Source of the DNA: Druceiella hillmani
Taxonomy: Eukaryota; Arthropoda; Insecta; Lepidoptera; Hepialidae
Direction: 5' to 3'
Assembly: GCA_039881145.1 (NCBI GenBank)
Contig: JAYKKI010000029.1
Location: forward strand, 23,186,001-23,250,000
Length of the DNA: 64,000 nt
In this document: positions 11,536 to 23,000 of the stretch, piece by piece
How the letters are laid out: every line of letters begins with the position of its first letter
Numbering within the stretch: position 1 is the first letter of the stretch
Position numbers and translations under genes: made by a program
Notes under the pieces: generated by a model
Told to the model about the DNA's origin: nothing
Database searches by the model: none
Seen by the model: the letters and a program-made list of their open reading frames with translations, nothing else

Positions 11536-12758
11536 CGCAAGCATATATGTTTTATAAAGATATTTCCGAAAGAAATTGCAATTTATATAATAATCCAAAA
11601 AGTGTCTCGAAAAAGTAAAATAACATAATGTATAATTTGTGACAGTTTGGCGATTCACTGGCATAATAACCGTTGCGGTGAGCAAGCCAAATCCGTTGCA
11701 CATTTCCGGAACATGTATTATCTGTCCATGAATGAGACTTTTTACACGATTTTTTTCTGACATCGTCACTTGATTAGCTATTAGAATTCATCGTCGGATA
11801 TGACGTATTATACTTAACATATAAATAATTATTTATTCTGAAGACAAGTTTCGTTCATGTTGATATGAAACATAGTTTATTAATAGCTATATTTATTGTA
11901 ATTTAAATGTTCTTTACGTATTATTTATTAACAATTTTTGTTTACAACAAAATGCCTAAGTGAATCGTCGGGATTTATGTAAATATTATATCAAAAATAT
12001 TTTTAGAAACGCTTCGTAATTAGCATATCACAACTTGTTAAGAAACACCAAAATGAACGAAAGTATAAAATTGTTAATGCTTAAAATATTAATAAATCTA
12101 TAAGCGGCCTCATTTGTACTCACATATCAAAACATTTATATTAAAGCAGTTCCTTTATTGTGACAAACTTATTTACTTTCTATAACTAGTTATTAGCAAC
12201 TTTGCGCAATGATTTCTTTTGAGACCTGGATTGATACACACTGTGAGCACCTGCATAAAATTTCACATTATTTTGGTGAATAAATAACAATACGTGCAGC
12301 TTCCGATTTTATATACTGAAAAAGAGATAAAACGAGCAATTTGGGATTCTGTAATAAAATTATGAAACCTTATAATTTTAATTCGCTCATCGGCTCGTTA
12401 CAGCTTTGTAATTTCTACATCCGTACAATTATATTATAAATGCGCACAAAGATCTGCAGGTAGATGTTTCAAATTATGATGACAAATAAAGAGCCGCAAA
12501 ATAACTAAAAAAATATTTTGAATTCCCTGCACATATTAAAAGTGGGATGGCATTTTTGTATCACACCTGAAGTGTGATATCATAAAATAGATTATTCAAA
12601 ATGAAATTAAGCTTACTAGATCGTATATATTGTAAAGTTTCACTTCAGAAATATTAAGATCCATAAAGCTATTGTAATTTTAAAAAACATCTTGAAAATT
12701 TAGCATTGTGTGTAAATCGGTTAATTTAATTTCCGGCATGATGAATGAATAAACATAT

Positions 12759-13046
12759 TTATTTTGTAGAACGACTATAGTAACCTACGTCTACGTGTTT
12801 CAATAAGAACTTATCAGGTTTTTTTATTGTATTTCTCTCACAACTGGAATGGCAACCGTAACAAGGCCAAGTGACACGAACAGCTACAACTGGATAATTC
12901 ATCTCCAAATTACGAAATATGACGGGCGTATACATTTTGAATGTGTCATAAAATTGTATAACAAACTGTTTAATAGAATAAATCGTTAGGTTGATAATTA
13001 AAATATCACAATATTCGCAATGATGATTGAAGGTGAAATCTTCCAC
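12759..13046 (-). CDS. Unrecognised 95-codon ORF with cysteine-rich features
   Basis: The frame starts at an ATG at 13046 and encodes 95 residues, with CEYC near the N terminus and the cluster PCYGCHSSCERN near residue 65. Its stop codon TAA at 12759-12761 lies inside an AATAAA hexamer. The translation is less repetitive than its surroundings. No signal peptide, membrane segment or known domain is evident, and there is no upstream splice acceptor that I would insist on. It may be chance, a small secreted or regulatory peptide, or an old transposon fragment. I do not assign a function. Confidence 0.2.
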   Translation of the reverse strand: MEDFTFNHHCEYCDILIINLTIYSIKQFVIQFYDTFKMYTPVIFRNLEMNYPVVAVRVTWPCYGCHSSCERNTIKKPDKFLLKHVDVGYYSRSTK

Positions 13047-14315
13047 GATAAACCGAGTATTGATTCCAAAGATGAAAAGAAGGAAATGTTGATCCCCTCA
13101 ACAATCCTTATCCATGACGATATTTTGAATTAAATTTTACACAATTAAAACATCTTATTAAACAGGTTCTAGGTTAAGTTATGTGGCTGAACCATTCTCA
13201 AGCTCTCACGCTGGAATTGAAAAAAAAATCATGCTTTGGGAAAGAAGTGATAATATTCTGGTTAATAGCCACGCGAACTAACGCTGAATTGAGACGGTGA
13301 ATTTTTTGTTACCAACTTAATAATTATTTTATATTTTTTTGATGAATTAAATTATATAAAAATAACTGAAGTCGATGTTTAGCTTAAAGAAAATAAATCA
13401 CCAAAGACGGTTTAAAGAATTTTGAATTTTGATTACTTGCAATATTTGAAGTAGAGTAAAATTTGTTTTTGTTCGTTATATATCAAACGTCTGGTCAGCC
13501 ATAAATAATTAATATTTAAAGAGCTCACTCCTTTACCTCTTCCTTAAATAGGTAATAACTTCTGTAAAATTGCTGACTAAACATTGTGCAAGATGAGCAG
13601 TTTGATCTTACAAAAAATCAGATGTTGACCAAAATTCTAGAACTCTACAGTTATCAACGTTTCTAGAAAAAAGTAAGTTACCAATAACATTTTTAGACCG
13701 CAATCTACACTTTCATCGTGGAGAGAAATGCAACATCGTAAACACTACTGAAAACAAAATATACTTCTTATCTGACATAATACATTTCTATAACATATAT
13801 GACCAAATTATTATTAAGAAGTGTTAGAAAGAAAAACACTTTTGGAATTTTTTTTATTCGCTTATGATATTTTTTATAATTTGAATATGAATTTGATAAC
13901 GATCCTTATTATTGTCTAAAATATGAAAAACGTCACCGTCCGTCTTGAGAAAACATGTAATTCGTGATTCTACATGTTATTTCTTAAAAATATGTCAATT
14001 TTACATTAGAATAGGTAGCTATTTTTTAATTTTTCGTGTACAAGACAGACATTTCTATAAGTGACTAATATCACTCGCGATTATTTTATGTTCACATTAC
14101 TCTCAAACTATAAATTTATCTGTTTAACTATTTTGAATAATTTCTATTGGAATAAAATTAAGAATGATATCTTCATGAATTCACAAATACCGTTTGTCGC
14201 TTTTAATGTGTACTGATTAGAAGTTTTTATCAATTTAAATTATAAACCAAAACTTTGGACGAGTTAGTTAGATATTGCGAATATAGTACAATATTTACAG
14301 AGCATAATATATTTT

Positions 14316-15500
14316 TTTAAAACCGACTTCAAAAAAGTAGGTACTAAAAAGCAAAAACTACTTATTCAAGTTCCTTATTTTTAAAGTCGGTGCCAGCACT
14401 ATCGACCAACTTAAACAAGTTTATAATTTTACTTAATTTATAATATAAATTTAAAACCTTAACTTCTAATGTACTCACAGTATAGATTCATAAGGGATAT
14501 ATTTATAATATAAAATTTTGCATTTGTTGAGCGAACGACGTACCTATTTTGAGTTAATTATTTTTGCCTTTAGTATCTACATTTTTAAAGACGGTTTTTA
14601 AAAGAAAATGTTTTATTTTAGAATTTTTAGTTATTAATAATATTAATGATCACACTATAACAAAAATTTAATTATTTCTTGGAGTATTTCCTCTTTGTAT
14701 AAAGTTATCAACAACACATAGAAACGAAACGATAGTAGTAGCCGTCATTGGTTAGCTGTTAGCCATTGAGAAGTTTAGTTCACTATATACGAAGTCCAAT
14801 ATTAGATTTTTCAAAATAACAACTACTATTTGAGAAGTTCCATTCTCAATATCCGGAGTCAAAATTCAGATTATGTAAAGCAATAACTAAAGTAACAATT
14901 AACCAGTAGCAAATATCTTGAATCATGGTAGATTTATTACCATCCGTTAAGGAGTTACATTGTTTATCTCCAGAACTCATCATCAGACCTTGACTTGGTT
15001 GATGGTGCAGTTATTTTGCAAAATATTAACTACCAGTAGCAAATATCTTGAATCCCGGTTGCTTTACTACCATTCGATAAGAAGTTCCATTATTCATCTC
15101 CAGAACGCATCATTAGACTCTGATATGGTCGATGATTTAGTTATTTTGCAAAGTAACAACTACCAGTAGCAAATATCTTGAATGACGTTTAATTTACTGC
15201 CAGTCCTTAAGGAGTTCGATTGTCCGTCTCCAGAACTCATCATCAGACTGTGACCTGGTAAGTGGTGTAGTTATTTTGTAAAGGGATAACTATCCGTAGC
15301 AAATATCTTAAATCATAGTTGATTTACTGCCGTTCATTCCGGATCTCATGATCAGATCATCATCATATTTATATAGTCTTGAAGTACCTCCTAACTCTTC
15401 AAGTACCTCCTTTAAAATAAAAAATAATCATTAAAATCGATCTACTTGGTAAAGAATTATCGCTGAAAACCTCGTCCTTTCTTTGAAGTCGGTTAATAAC
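14316..15500. mobile_element. Non-autonomous element bounded by 'accgacttcaaa' / 'tttgaagtcggtt'
   Basis: An 'aaaaccgacttcaaaaaagt' box begins near 14320, and its inverted counterpart 'ttctttgaagtcggttaata' lies at about 15480-15499. Between them is a tandem array of 130-bp units. From memory, dispersed repeats with exactly this 'gaagtcggtt' end are abundant in lepidopteran genomes. No coding capacity is visible, so it would depend on enzymes in trans or be a satellite-bearing relic. Whether the two boxes are true termini of one unit is inference. Confidence 0.55.
14904..15370. repeat. Tandem array of 130-bp units
   Basis: 'cagtagcaaatatcttgaat' begins at 14904, 15034 and 15164, and as 'ccgtagcaaatatcttaaat' at 15294. 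The period is exactly 130 bp. Each unit also carries 'ctccagaac(t/g)catcat(c/t)agac' and 'agttattttgca'. More diverged half-units may exist at 14720-14890 ('gagaagttccatt'). The open frame at 14960-15169 is a by-product of the array. Confidence 0.9.
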
Positions 15501-15509
15501 AATATATTT

Positions 15510-17240
15510 TATGATATTTAAAAAGATTTCAAAAAGCTTAAAAAAACATAATTACCTTCCTGAGTTGTCAATCAAACCGAAGATATTAAAATACAGGACT
15601 ATACTCATTATTAATATAAAAATTCCAGGGTTTATTGATTCAAAAGGGAATACCACAAAATATTATAAGTAACGCGATAATACCGAACTTACCTAATTTG
15701 GTATTATGGCATTAATATAGAAAATTCTCTTAAACGTAGCAAAAAAAGAAATGAAAGTGGGTAATTCAAATACATACTTCTAGCTTCATAAATTTATTTA
15801 ATAGAAAAAGAAGAAAATTTATGATAAAAGTTACTAAATACTGTATAATGATCATGGAGATTAGAATAAGAAAATTATCGTGGAAGTAAAATGATTGAAT
15901 TTAAACTCATATTCATTCATATAAACATCAACAACTTCAAAAACCAAGGACTATTCGTTTTTGCTACAATCTATCAACTCCATCATTGTTACAATAACGT
16001 TAAAACTGTAACGTTATTGTAACAATGATGGAGCAGTAATTCATGCGTTATAAACTTCCTAATATACATTCTCATGACCGGACCATTAGTATCTGTATTT
16101 TATGTCTTGGACTTAAAAACTTAAACTTTCCATACTCTCGTGTTCTTCCAAGCTAATTGCGAAGTTTAAAATTTATTTTCATTAACCATTCCTGCCTAGA
16201 AAAAACAAAATGTATCATCTACAAAATACTTATGGGACTTTACTTTACTGGACGTTACCGGAAAATTGAGAAAATAAACGTATATTTTTTTTAAAAATGA
16301 GCTTTCAGATTTATTCTCGAAGTTATGGGAATAGTAGTTATGGAATAGTAATCTATAAGAAAAGTTATGGAAAATAAGAAAACGGGAAGGCCAAAAATTG
16401 TCTTTGTGGAGTTAGACTTTTAATATTATTTTTAAGCCATCAACCGGATTTTTAAGGAGTCCTAGCCTATCTTCCTAGAAGTTAGGTAACATCACGTACC
16501 TGTCTTCAAGCGATTCCATCCAACAGAGTTAACGACTATTTCTACTTCTAGACTATTCGCCTATCAACCAAGTCACGACGACTAAAGATTCCTCTTTCTA
16601 AGTAATCGCGTGAATCTAGAATACTGTTACTTTAAAGCAAGTATTTTAGCAACACCATAACGCTAACGGCTGTGGTGCTAATGGAAATCAAATAAAATGT
16701 ATGTCATGTCCTGTCTCTTGAAATTGCAAGAACACGCCAGACTGTCGCTCAGAGCGAAAGGGATACACGTGATCTCTAAAATATCTACCTTTCTAGTCAA
16801 AAAATCACATTCATCTCTTACACATCTTTTACGAAGTTAAAACTTAACTGTCCCGCAGAAAAACTCCTCCCCGAGCTAAAACAAAATTAGTCACGCAGTC
16901 CACGATCATGAGATCGGCAGGTGAGAAACGCCGTAGCTGTTAAGGCATTCTTCATGGGCCCGCAATATTGCCCCTCATATAAAACATATTTAATACTGTA
17001 GAAAAAAATTACTAATAGGTGAGCAAAGAGCGATCATGTAAAAACTTTCGAAGAATGGTGCTAACCCGCCCTGTACTCGTGCCAACTATAATCATGTCAC
17101 TGCAAATATTTTTTGTCTTATGAATTTTTATAAATTTAGCAAGATCGTAAAATTTCAAAATTTAGGATTCCATAGAGGTAAATTTTATTACCATACAATC
17201 AAAAAAATCATAACATGATTACAATACAATCAAAAAAATA
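15510..17240. other. Spacer; no gene seen
   Basis: Apart from the hairpin at 15978-16033 I see no feature with support. The stretch 16440-16980 is GC-richer than average and contains many stops in all frames. It could be an old repeat tail, but I cannot assign it. Confidence 0.45.
15978..16033. repeat. Perfect 25-bp inverted repeat with 6-base loop
   Basis: The left arm 15978-16002 begins 'ctccatcattgttacaataa' and is followed by loop 'aaactg' (16003-16008). The right arm 16009-16033 is its exact complement, with no mismatch. It would form a very stable cruciform or RNA hairpin. Confidence 0.95.
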
Positions 17241-17248
17241 ATATAATA

Positions 17249-17816
17249 TAACGGGTGTTTTTTAAGAGGTTATACAAGTTTAAAATTAAAATAAACAGAT
17301 AAAAATCATGATATTGGCCTTGACATTAGTTTCATTGAAAAGGTAATTTATGCCATTTGCGTTCAAATACGATTTCGGGCATATGAGCACCACGACTGGC
17401 TCGAATGAAGCGCAATCTGGAAGTTCAATTCTCAATCATTTTTTGGGCAATAATTTGTTCAGCGATGACTCACTTTTGGTTGGATGGCTACCTCAATAAA
17501 CAAAATTGCTGGGTTTAGAGCGAAGAAAATCTATTTGTTATAATGGAGGTGCCATCCCGTAAACCGTAAAGAACCGAACGTTTTGGTGTGCTTTATGGAC
17601 TGGTGAAATCATTGACCCTTATTTCTGCAAAGATGATGCCGGCGAGAACGTGCAGTCAATGCAGAGCGCCTTAATTCCATTATTAGTATTATCCTATTTA
17701 GACTGAAATAATATAAAATCACCTTTTCAATAACGTTAATACCATGGCCAATATTATGGGTTTTATCTGCATATTTTAATTTTAAAATTGTATACCTCTG
17801 AAAAAACAACCGTTAT
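17249..17816 (+). mobile_element. Internally deleted Tc3/mariner-type element with TIRs
   Basis: Terminal inverted repeats: the left end reads 'taacgggtgttttttaagag' from 17249, and the right end read on the other strand gives 'taacggttgttttttcagag' from 17815. The match extends through 'gttatacaagtttaaaatta'. The flanks end in TA. Inside is a broken transposase read on the plus strand with THFWLDGYLNKQNC near 17467-17510 and, in another frame, FWCALWTGEIIDPYFCKDDAGENVQ near 17580-17655 (given here as one motif region). These match transposases of the Tc3-like insect group, including the block around the second catalytic Asp. About two thirds of a normal element is missing. The minus-strand frame at 17609-17809 is a shadow. 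Confidence 0.8.
17440..17665 (+). pseudogene. Remnant of Tc3-like transposase
   Basis: Only two short conserved blocks survive, in different frames: the 'HFWLDGY-NKQNC' block, and 'FWCALWTGEIIDPYFCKD' with the downstream 'GENV'. A stop (TAG near 17516) and at least one frameshift separate them. The N-terminal helix-turn-helix domain and the C-terminal catalytic acid region are absent. In a full protein these blocks lie in the DDE core that cuts and joins DNA. It cannot encode a working enzyme. Confidence 0.7.
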
Positions 17817-17819
17817 ATG

Positions 17820-18588
17820 AAAATTTACCATGTTACTTTTACAGATTATAATATTAAAAAAATATTAAATTTTTCCTCAAATTTTGTCATTATTTGTCAT
17901 ACTTATTCATGATTCTATCACTATGTACATCGTAAGCATAATAGCTAAATAGAAAAGAGTTTAAAACGTAACCAAGAATATATACGTTTAATAGCAATTA
18001 AAACCGAAGAACATGAATGATGGTTTTAATCAACCTGGCGCTAGTCTCAGAATTTTGCAAACATGCGGTGCAGATATTAATTATAGTTCTCCTGTTCAAG
18101 GAGCAGTCAGCCATCCGCAAATAATTAATTTCACGTTTATACAAACATGTCCAAAATTTTAAAAACTATGCAGCTGACGAACGAATAAACGATTTTTAAT
18201 TACAAAGGTTCCTCGTTCTATATGAACCATGTCCAAAGGTTATTCGTTCATACCACCGAACGTACTACTTTGACTTTTGGTCTTTTATATTTATTACTTT
18301 ATAATCTATTATTACTATTAGCATATTCATGCCTTAAGAAATTACCCAACCACATATATACAAAAGATACACGTATTAATTTATAACGTCAATCCATTAT
18401 ATATTATTTTATAATACGGGAAATATTTTTAGGAACATGTATTTGGCATTTTTATTATCTATTCCTAAAACGAAGTTTTTATTAATAAATTATAATAAAC
18501 AGAAAATTAATTCTGGGAAAAACGTCTATATTAGCTATGTATGGGTCATTTAAAATAATGCTGTTAAATTTAAATTATTACGCAGAAT
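17820..18588. other. AT-rich spacer; nothing recognised
   Basis: No open frame of note, no repeat unit that I can define, and no splice-framed coding segment. Confidence 0.5.
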
Positions 18589-18590
18589 AA

Positions 18591-19094
18591 ATAAAATTAT
18601 AGTTTAAAAAACTAAGAAAACACGCTTCTGTAGCAATATGAACTCAAAAATAAAAAAATTATCTTTAAAAATGAAAATTTTGGTCAAGAGACAAAGGATA
18701 TCTCTGATGACAAAAAATTTACTTTCATGTAAAAAGGCGTGCGATGCTCTCGACTTATATTTTCATAGTAACTGATATCAAGTTTTAATTCAATTATTTA
18801 CATGAAAGTTATATTTTTCAGAGATATCCCTTCACTCTTGACCAAAATTTTCATATTTATAGATTATTTTTACATGAAAATTATTTTTTTATCATCAGAG
18901 ACATCCTTTAATTCTTGGCCAAATTTTTCACATTTAAAGATTATTTTATTTATATGGAAGTTAATTTTTTTTCATCAGAGACATCATTTGGCTCTTGACC
19001 AACATTTTCACATTTAAAGATTATTTTTTATTTTTTAGTTTATATTGCTACAGAAGCGTTTTTTTTTAGTTTTTTTAAACTATAATTTTATTTT
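18591..19094. mobile_element. Foldback element with three tandem units in one arm
   Basis: The left end runs 'ataaaattatagtttaaaaa' and 'acgcttctgtagcaatatga'. It is mirrored at the right end by 'tatattgctacagaagcg' (about 19039-19056) and 'aaactataattttat' ending near 19094. Just inside, 'gaaaattttggtcaagag' and 'ggatatctctgatga' (18675-18710) are mirrored at 18820-18860. That mirror is then repeated as two further units of about 90 bp ('tcatcagagacatc..ttggcca..ttttcacatttaaagatta'). No coding capacity; the frame at 18802-19017 is a product of the repeat. Confidence 0.75.
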
Positions 19095-19186
19095 CATTTT
19101 TTAGTCTTAAAATAAAATTGAAGTTAAATGTAACGAGGATACAAGAGTCCAAGCATTATATTTGTGAAAATGAAATTAAAATTATT

Positions 19187-19420
19187 TTATTCATGTTTGC
19201 GTAACCTAGCCATTTCATCTAACGTGTCATTACATGGAACTCCCCCTGTTAGCTTCAAGCAACCAAGGTCTTCTATTTGGAGACCATCCAGTGACTTTAA
19301 GCCACTAATAGCTAATAAAAATAAGCCTGTCCGCCAGCAAAAAGACGTTCCATTTACTAGGTCTTTTGCCACGTCGACTTTTTTTTGTTTCTTTCTTGGC
19401 CAATCTTCGTTTTCTTTGTG
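19187..19420 (-). CDS. Unrecognised coding-like fragment
   Basis: The minus strand is open from about 19420 to the stop at 19187 (roughly 77 codons). It contains a basic cluster PRKKQKKVDVAKD followed by GTSFCWRTGLFLLAISGLKS and GLQIEDLGCLKLTGG, ending RLRKHE-stop. Residue use is balanced and the frame carries no low-complexity tract. The opposite strand is also open (19164-19496) but gives a Ser/Phe-rich translation, so I favour minus. The basic run could be a nuclear localisation signal. There is no initiating Met upstream before a stop near 19421, so it is a fragment, an exon, or a transposon relic. I do not recognise the family. Confidence 0.25.
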   Translation of the reverse strand, partial: HKENEDWPRKKQKKVDVAKDLVNGTSFCWRTGLFLLAISGLKSLDGLQIEDLGCLKLTGGVPCNDTLDEMARLRKHE

Positions 19421-19824
19421 TTACAGTTTAATTGTTCATTGTTATACCCACGAGTATTGGACAATTAAATATTCAACCTTGCCAGCGGTCCGATAGCAGG
19501 GTAAGGCACTTGTACAACAGAATGTTCCATGTTCTCTGATGTGACGCTAGAGATGTGGCATGTTTAGTCACCCTCTTGTCATTCATCCCTCGGCACGTTT
19601 CTCGCCATTGGATGGTGTGGATTTCAAAATTAATTTTAATAGTAACACAAATATAATATCATTATAAGGGATTGCAACATTAGAGTAAGCCACACTCATA
19701 ATGACGTCGTGAATGCATTAAGATTAAAATATCAATTTTCGTCACTTTCAACTAACAATTATTTATTATGAATATGAGGCTTTTAATTGTAAACCATTAA
19801 AATAATTCGGACCTCGGGGGGTGG

Positions 19825-19827
<3 letters not shown>

Positions 19828-19906
<79 letters not shown>
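19828..19906. repeat. Compound (TA)n(TG)n(TA)n microsatellite
   Basis: TA dinucleotides run 19828-19864, TG 19865-19898, then a short TA run to 19906. The two long open frames here are dinucleotide artefacts. Confidence 0.95.
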
Positions 19907-19990
19907 GGCTTACCTACATAGCCTCTCCCACAGACTATGGAGGAAGGGGCGACATTACCATAACCAAATATTTTCAACACTCCCCCTTAA
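19907..19990 (-). mobile_element. Probable Copia-type LTR start with polypurine tract
   Basis: Read on the minus strand, 'ttaagggggag' (19980-19990) is a polypurine tract, followed at once by TGTTGAAAATATTTGG (from 19979), a typical 5'-TG start of an LTR. Read further on the same strand, GC-moderate sequence leads into the TA/TG tract. A degenerate HIKWKFF-like peptide just before the tract resembles the tail of Copia pol, but weakly. The other LTR end and target duplication were not found. The polypurine-TG junction is seen; the Copia assignment is inference. Confidence 0.4.
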
Positions 19991-20049
19991 TTAGACCCGT
20001 CCTGGCAGATGAAAAATTTCCACTTGATGTGTTTTACATATCATAGAAG

Positions 20050-23000
20050 ACCTTTTAACATAACTTTACTTAAAGATATACAACCAATCTTATTCAATTT
20101 TAAGCTTTACACAAACATTTCACACCATGCAAAAGTTCATTTACAATTGCGCACAAGGATATGCAACTAACTTCTCTTAAATTTTTTTTTTTAATTTTTC
20201 ACATGCATTTACATTCTACATTTTTCATTTTACATTTTGCATTTTATTTTTTTACTTTACTTAAGTCTGAGCTTTATGCATAGGTTTTACATTATATCTT
20301 ACCTTTTATATTGCTCAAACTTTAGTTTTGCTTATAGGGTTTTACAATTTCTATTTTTCATTCAACATCATATATTCTATCTTTTACATTACCTCAGTTT
20401 TAGATTTACACATAGGTGTTTAGATTTTACATTTTGCACTGTCATATTACATTTTATGTAAAATTTAATATGAAAGTGTAAAAAACTCACTGTTTTTTAT
20501 CACAGCTATGACAATTTTGTGCAATGTTGTTTGTTTGCTGTTACAAACTCCACTTAATTGGGAGACAGGACCATGGTTTGTTTTATGACGGGACCAGGCG
20601 TGTGGTCAACCAAAGTTTCAACATGACAGAAATGACCGTTTTCCGATTGTATTGGTTTGTTCCTTGGCTTTAATATCATATTGAATGTTATCGGACTCTT
20701 AGTTCTTGTCTTCGGTAGATACAGGCTCCTACTTGATGCGGACTCCGGTATAAATGTACTTAAGAACCAGGAACATTTCAATAATTTTGTTAAAATCATA
20801 TGAAAGTATACACATTAAAAACTGTTTTATTATTATAAAAAAACAATTTGGGAAATGTTGTACCTGACGATTTAGTTTGCGATGGAACAGATTTTAACTG
20901 GAAAAAATTCCCAGTTATTTCACTTATTCTTTCATCCCTAACCACTTATTACACAATTAAAAGCATAATTTATTATGGATTATTAAGTATTTATAACAAA
21001 AATTAATTATCAAAATTGAATATTTTTTTAACCTGTCGATTTAAACAACTACATTTTGCTTAAATGGAGCAAAAATTCAAGAAACAAGAAAGTCTATTTA
21101 TATTATGGCATATATCCTTTTTGGATATTTTACGGCAGATGAATCACTTTGTAGTTGCCTAAATTTTAAATATATTTTAAATTCACATACTATTTTTTTC
21201 ATTTTTGTCATTTTATAATACTAGAAAAACGTTTAATTTTAACAATATTTATTGTTGATTATTTTAATTAAGCCCAGCCCCGACGACCCGGCCAGCCGTG
21301 CCGGCCGGGATTTTGATTATTCTTTAGAAATATTTATAAAAAAAACTTTTTTTGGAAATATACATTTTTTATCGAAGTTATTTTTTAAATATTTTTTCAA
21401 TACAATAGTTATATCATTTGTATTCTTTTTTTTTATACGTAGTACATTATAAGTTTCTATCTTAAACATTAATTACCATAATTATATTTTTATAGTAATG
21501 ACAAAAGTTATACAAAAGTTATAGTCAAATACAAAAGTTAGAGTCATAAATTAAAAAAAGAAACATAAATTAAAGATTTAAAGATAGTGAAACATATTAA
21601 GTTGGTATAATTGATCATTTTTCTTATTTGATGTTTAAGACTGTTAAAAATTATATTTTTTAACGTAATTTTAAAAGTTTATTTTAAGTGACTTAATTTC
21701 ATTAATTTTTTAATTCGTTTATGTGTGTTTCAAATGTGTAATGTCTAACGATAAATTCATTGTGAATATAGTGAGAAATAACCATATAATGTACAAATTT
21801 CCACATATTTCTGGCTAGTATTTTTTATGGAAAATGGTTTTTTTTATAATAAATAATCATCAGCTGCAGAATTTCTTTCCAGGTATGTAGTTTTTAATGT
21901 GTATACTATCATATGATTATACTTTAATAAAGTGCATATGTTCCCGGACCTGAGGTTTATCCTCTCAAACAGACTCGCGATCTATAACTGTCTACTCTGT
22001 TGTGCTTCACGAGTATTTCGAAGTGAAAAAATTGACTCCGTTAGATTTAGTGACGCATAATTTATCTTGTCGGTGGATTCCAGGAACACTGCATCTCTGC
22101 TCGTTATTACCGTTTTCGAATTGGGCATTACAAATATGTACCCTTTTTGCATTCTCACAGTATCCGACGAAGGTCGTCCACCTGCTAGATTAATAAAGAC
22201 CTCCTTTGAAGTCTGATCGTCTTAAGTATGAACATAAAGCGATGTGACAACCAGCACTATAAATTTCGTTATCGCCTTTAAATCGACTTTTAAATTAACT
22301 GTTTCTCTGAATTCGGCACAATCCACGATTCTTCTCGTTGAAGAAAAGTTTTTACGGCAAATTTTCAAGTGGAATAATTATCACGACCTGTGAATTTTTT
22401 TGATTAATATTTAAGAACTTTTTGAAGATATTTTACCTTACTTTTGACGTTGATGGTTTGACAATTCACGTGTTTCGTACTTATTCGTATTTTATTGAAG
22501 GGAACCAGAGTTTTATGGTACTTTTATTTTTAAATGTTGCACTATTCCAGAATGAATGCTATCCGTTAACTGTAATTTTTGTGTTGTTTTTTAGATATGT
22601 TTTAAAATATTTTATTGTCATCGATTCTTGACTACGTGTGCAAAATTTTAAATAGTTCGGACACTTGAAAGTGAGTGAAAATTTAATTTGAATATTCCAT
22701 TATATTCATACATATATACACACATACAAGTAAAGTTAATAAAAGAGTGTTAAAAATGAATATATATTCAGTAAAATTTATGGGAAATATAAATGAAAAC
22801 TATTAAGTGCAAGATAATGTACTGATATTTTAAATGAAGATTCTAAGTAGGTTCTTTAAAACAAAAAAAAACTTATTCTATTAATACATAACGAGGAATT
22901 TTTATGGAGTTGCGTTTCAAATCCGATACTTTATGTAGCAGAGAAGAAAGCCAAACCAAAATTACGTAATGCCAATCTACTGATATATTTAAGTAAATGT

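Larger units (their letters stand above)
10840..14300. other. AT-rich spacer with two weak unassigned ORFs on the minus strand
   Basis: No gene can be supported with confidence. Two minus-strand frames stand out slightly. That at 11461-11769 is partly made of the repeat at 11421-11535, and the one at 12759-13046 is listed separately. The rest is A/T-rich with no domain or exon structure that I can identify. Confidence 0.4.

Noticed and set aside
11461..11769. 102-codon minus-strand ORF
   Set aside because: Its last third is the plus-minus-plus repeat at 11421-11535, and the N-terminal part shows no known domain; not enough for a gene call.
17609..17809. 66-codon minus-strand ORF
   Set aside because: Lies across the Tc3-like remnant and its right inverted repeat; the homologous reading is on the plus strand.
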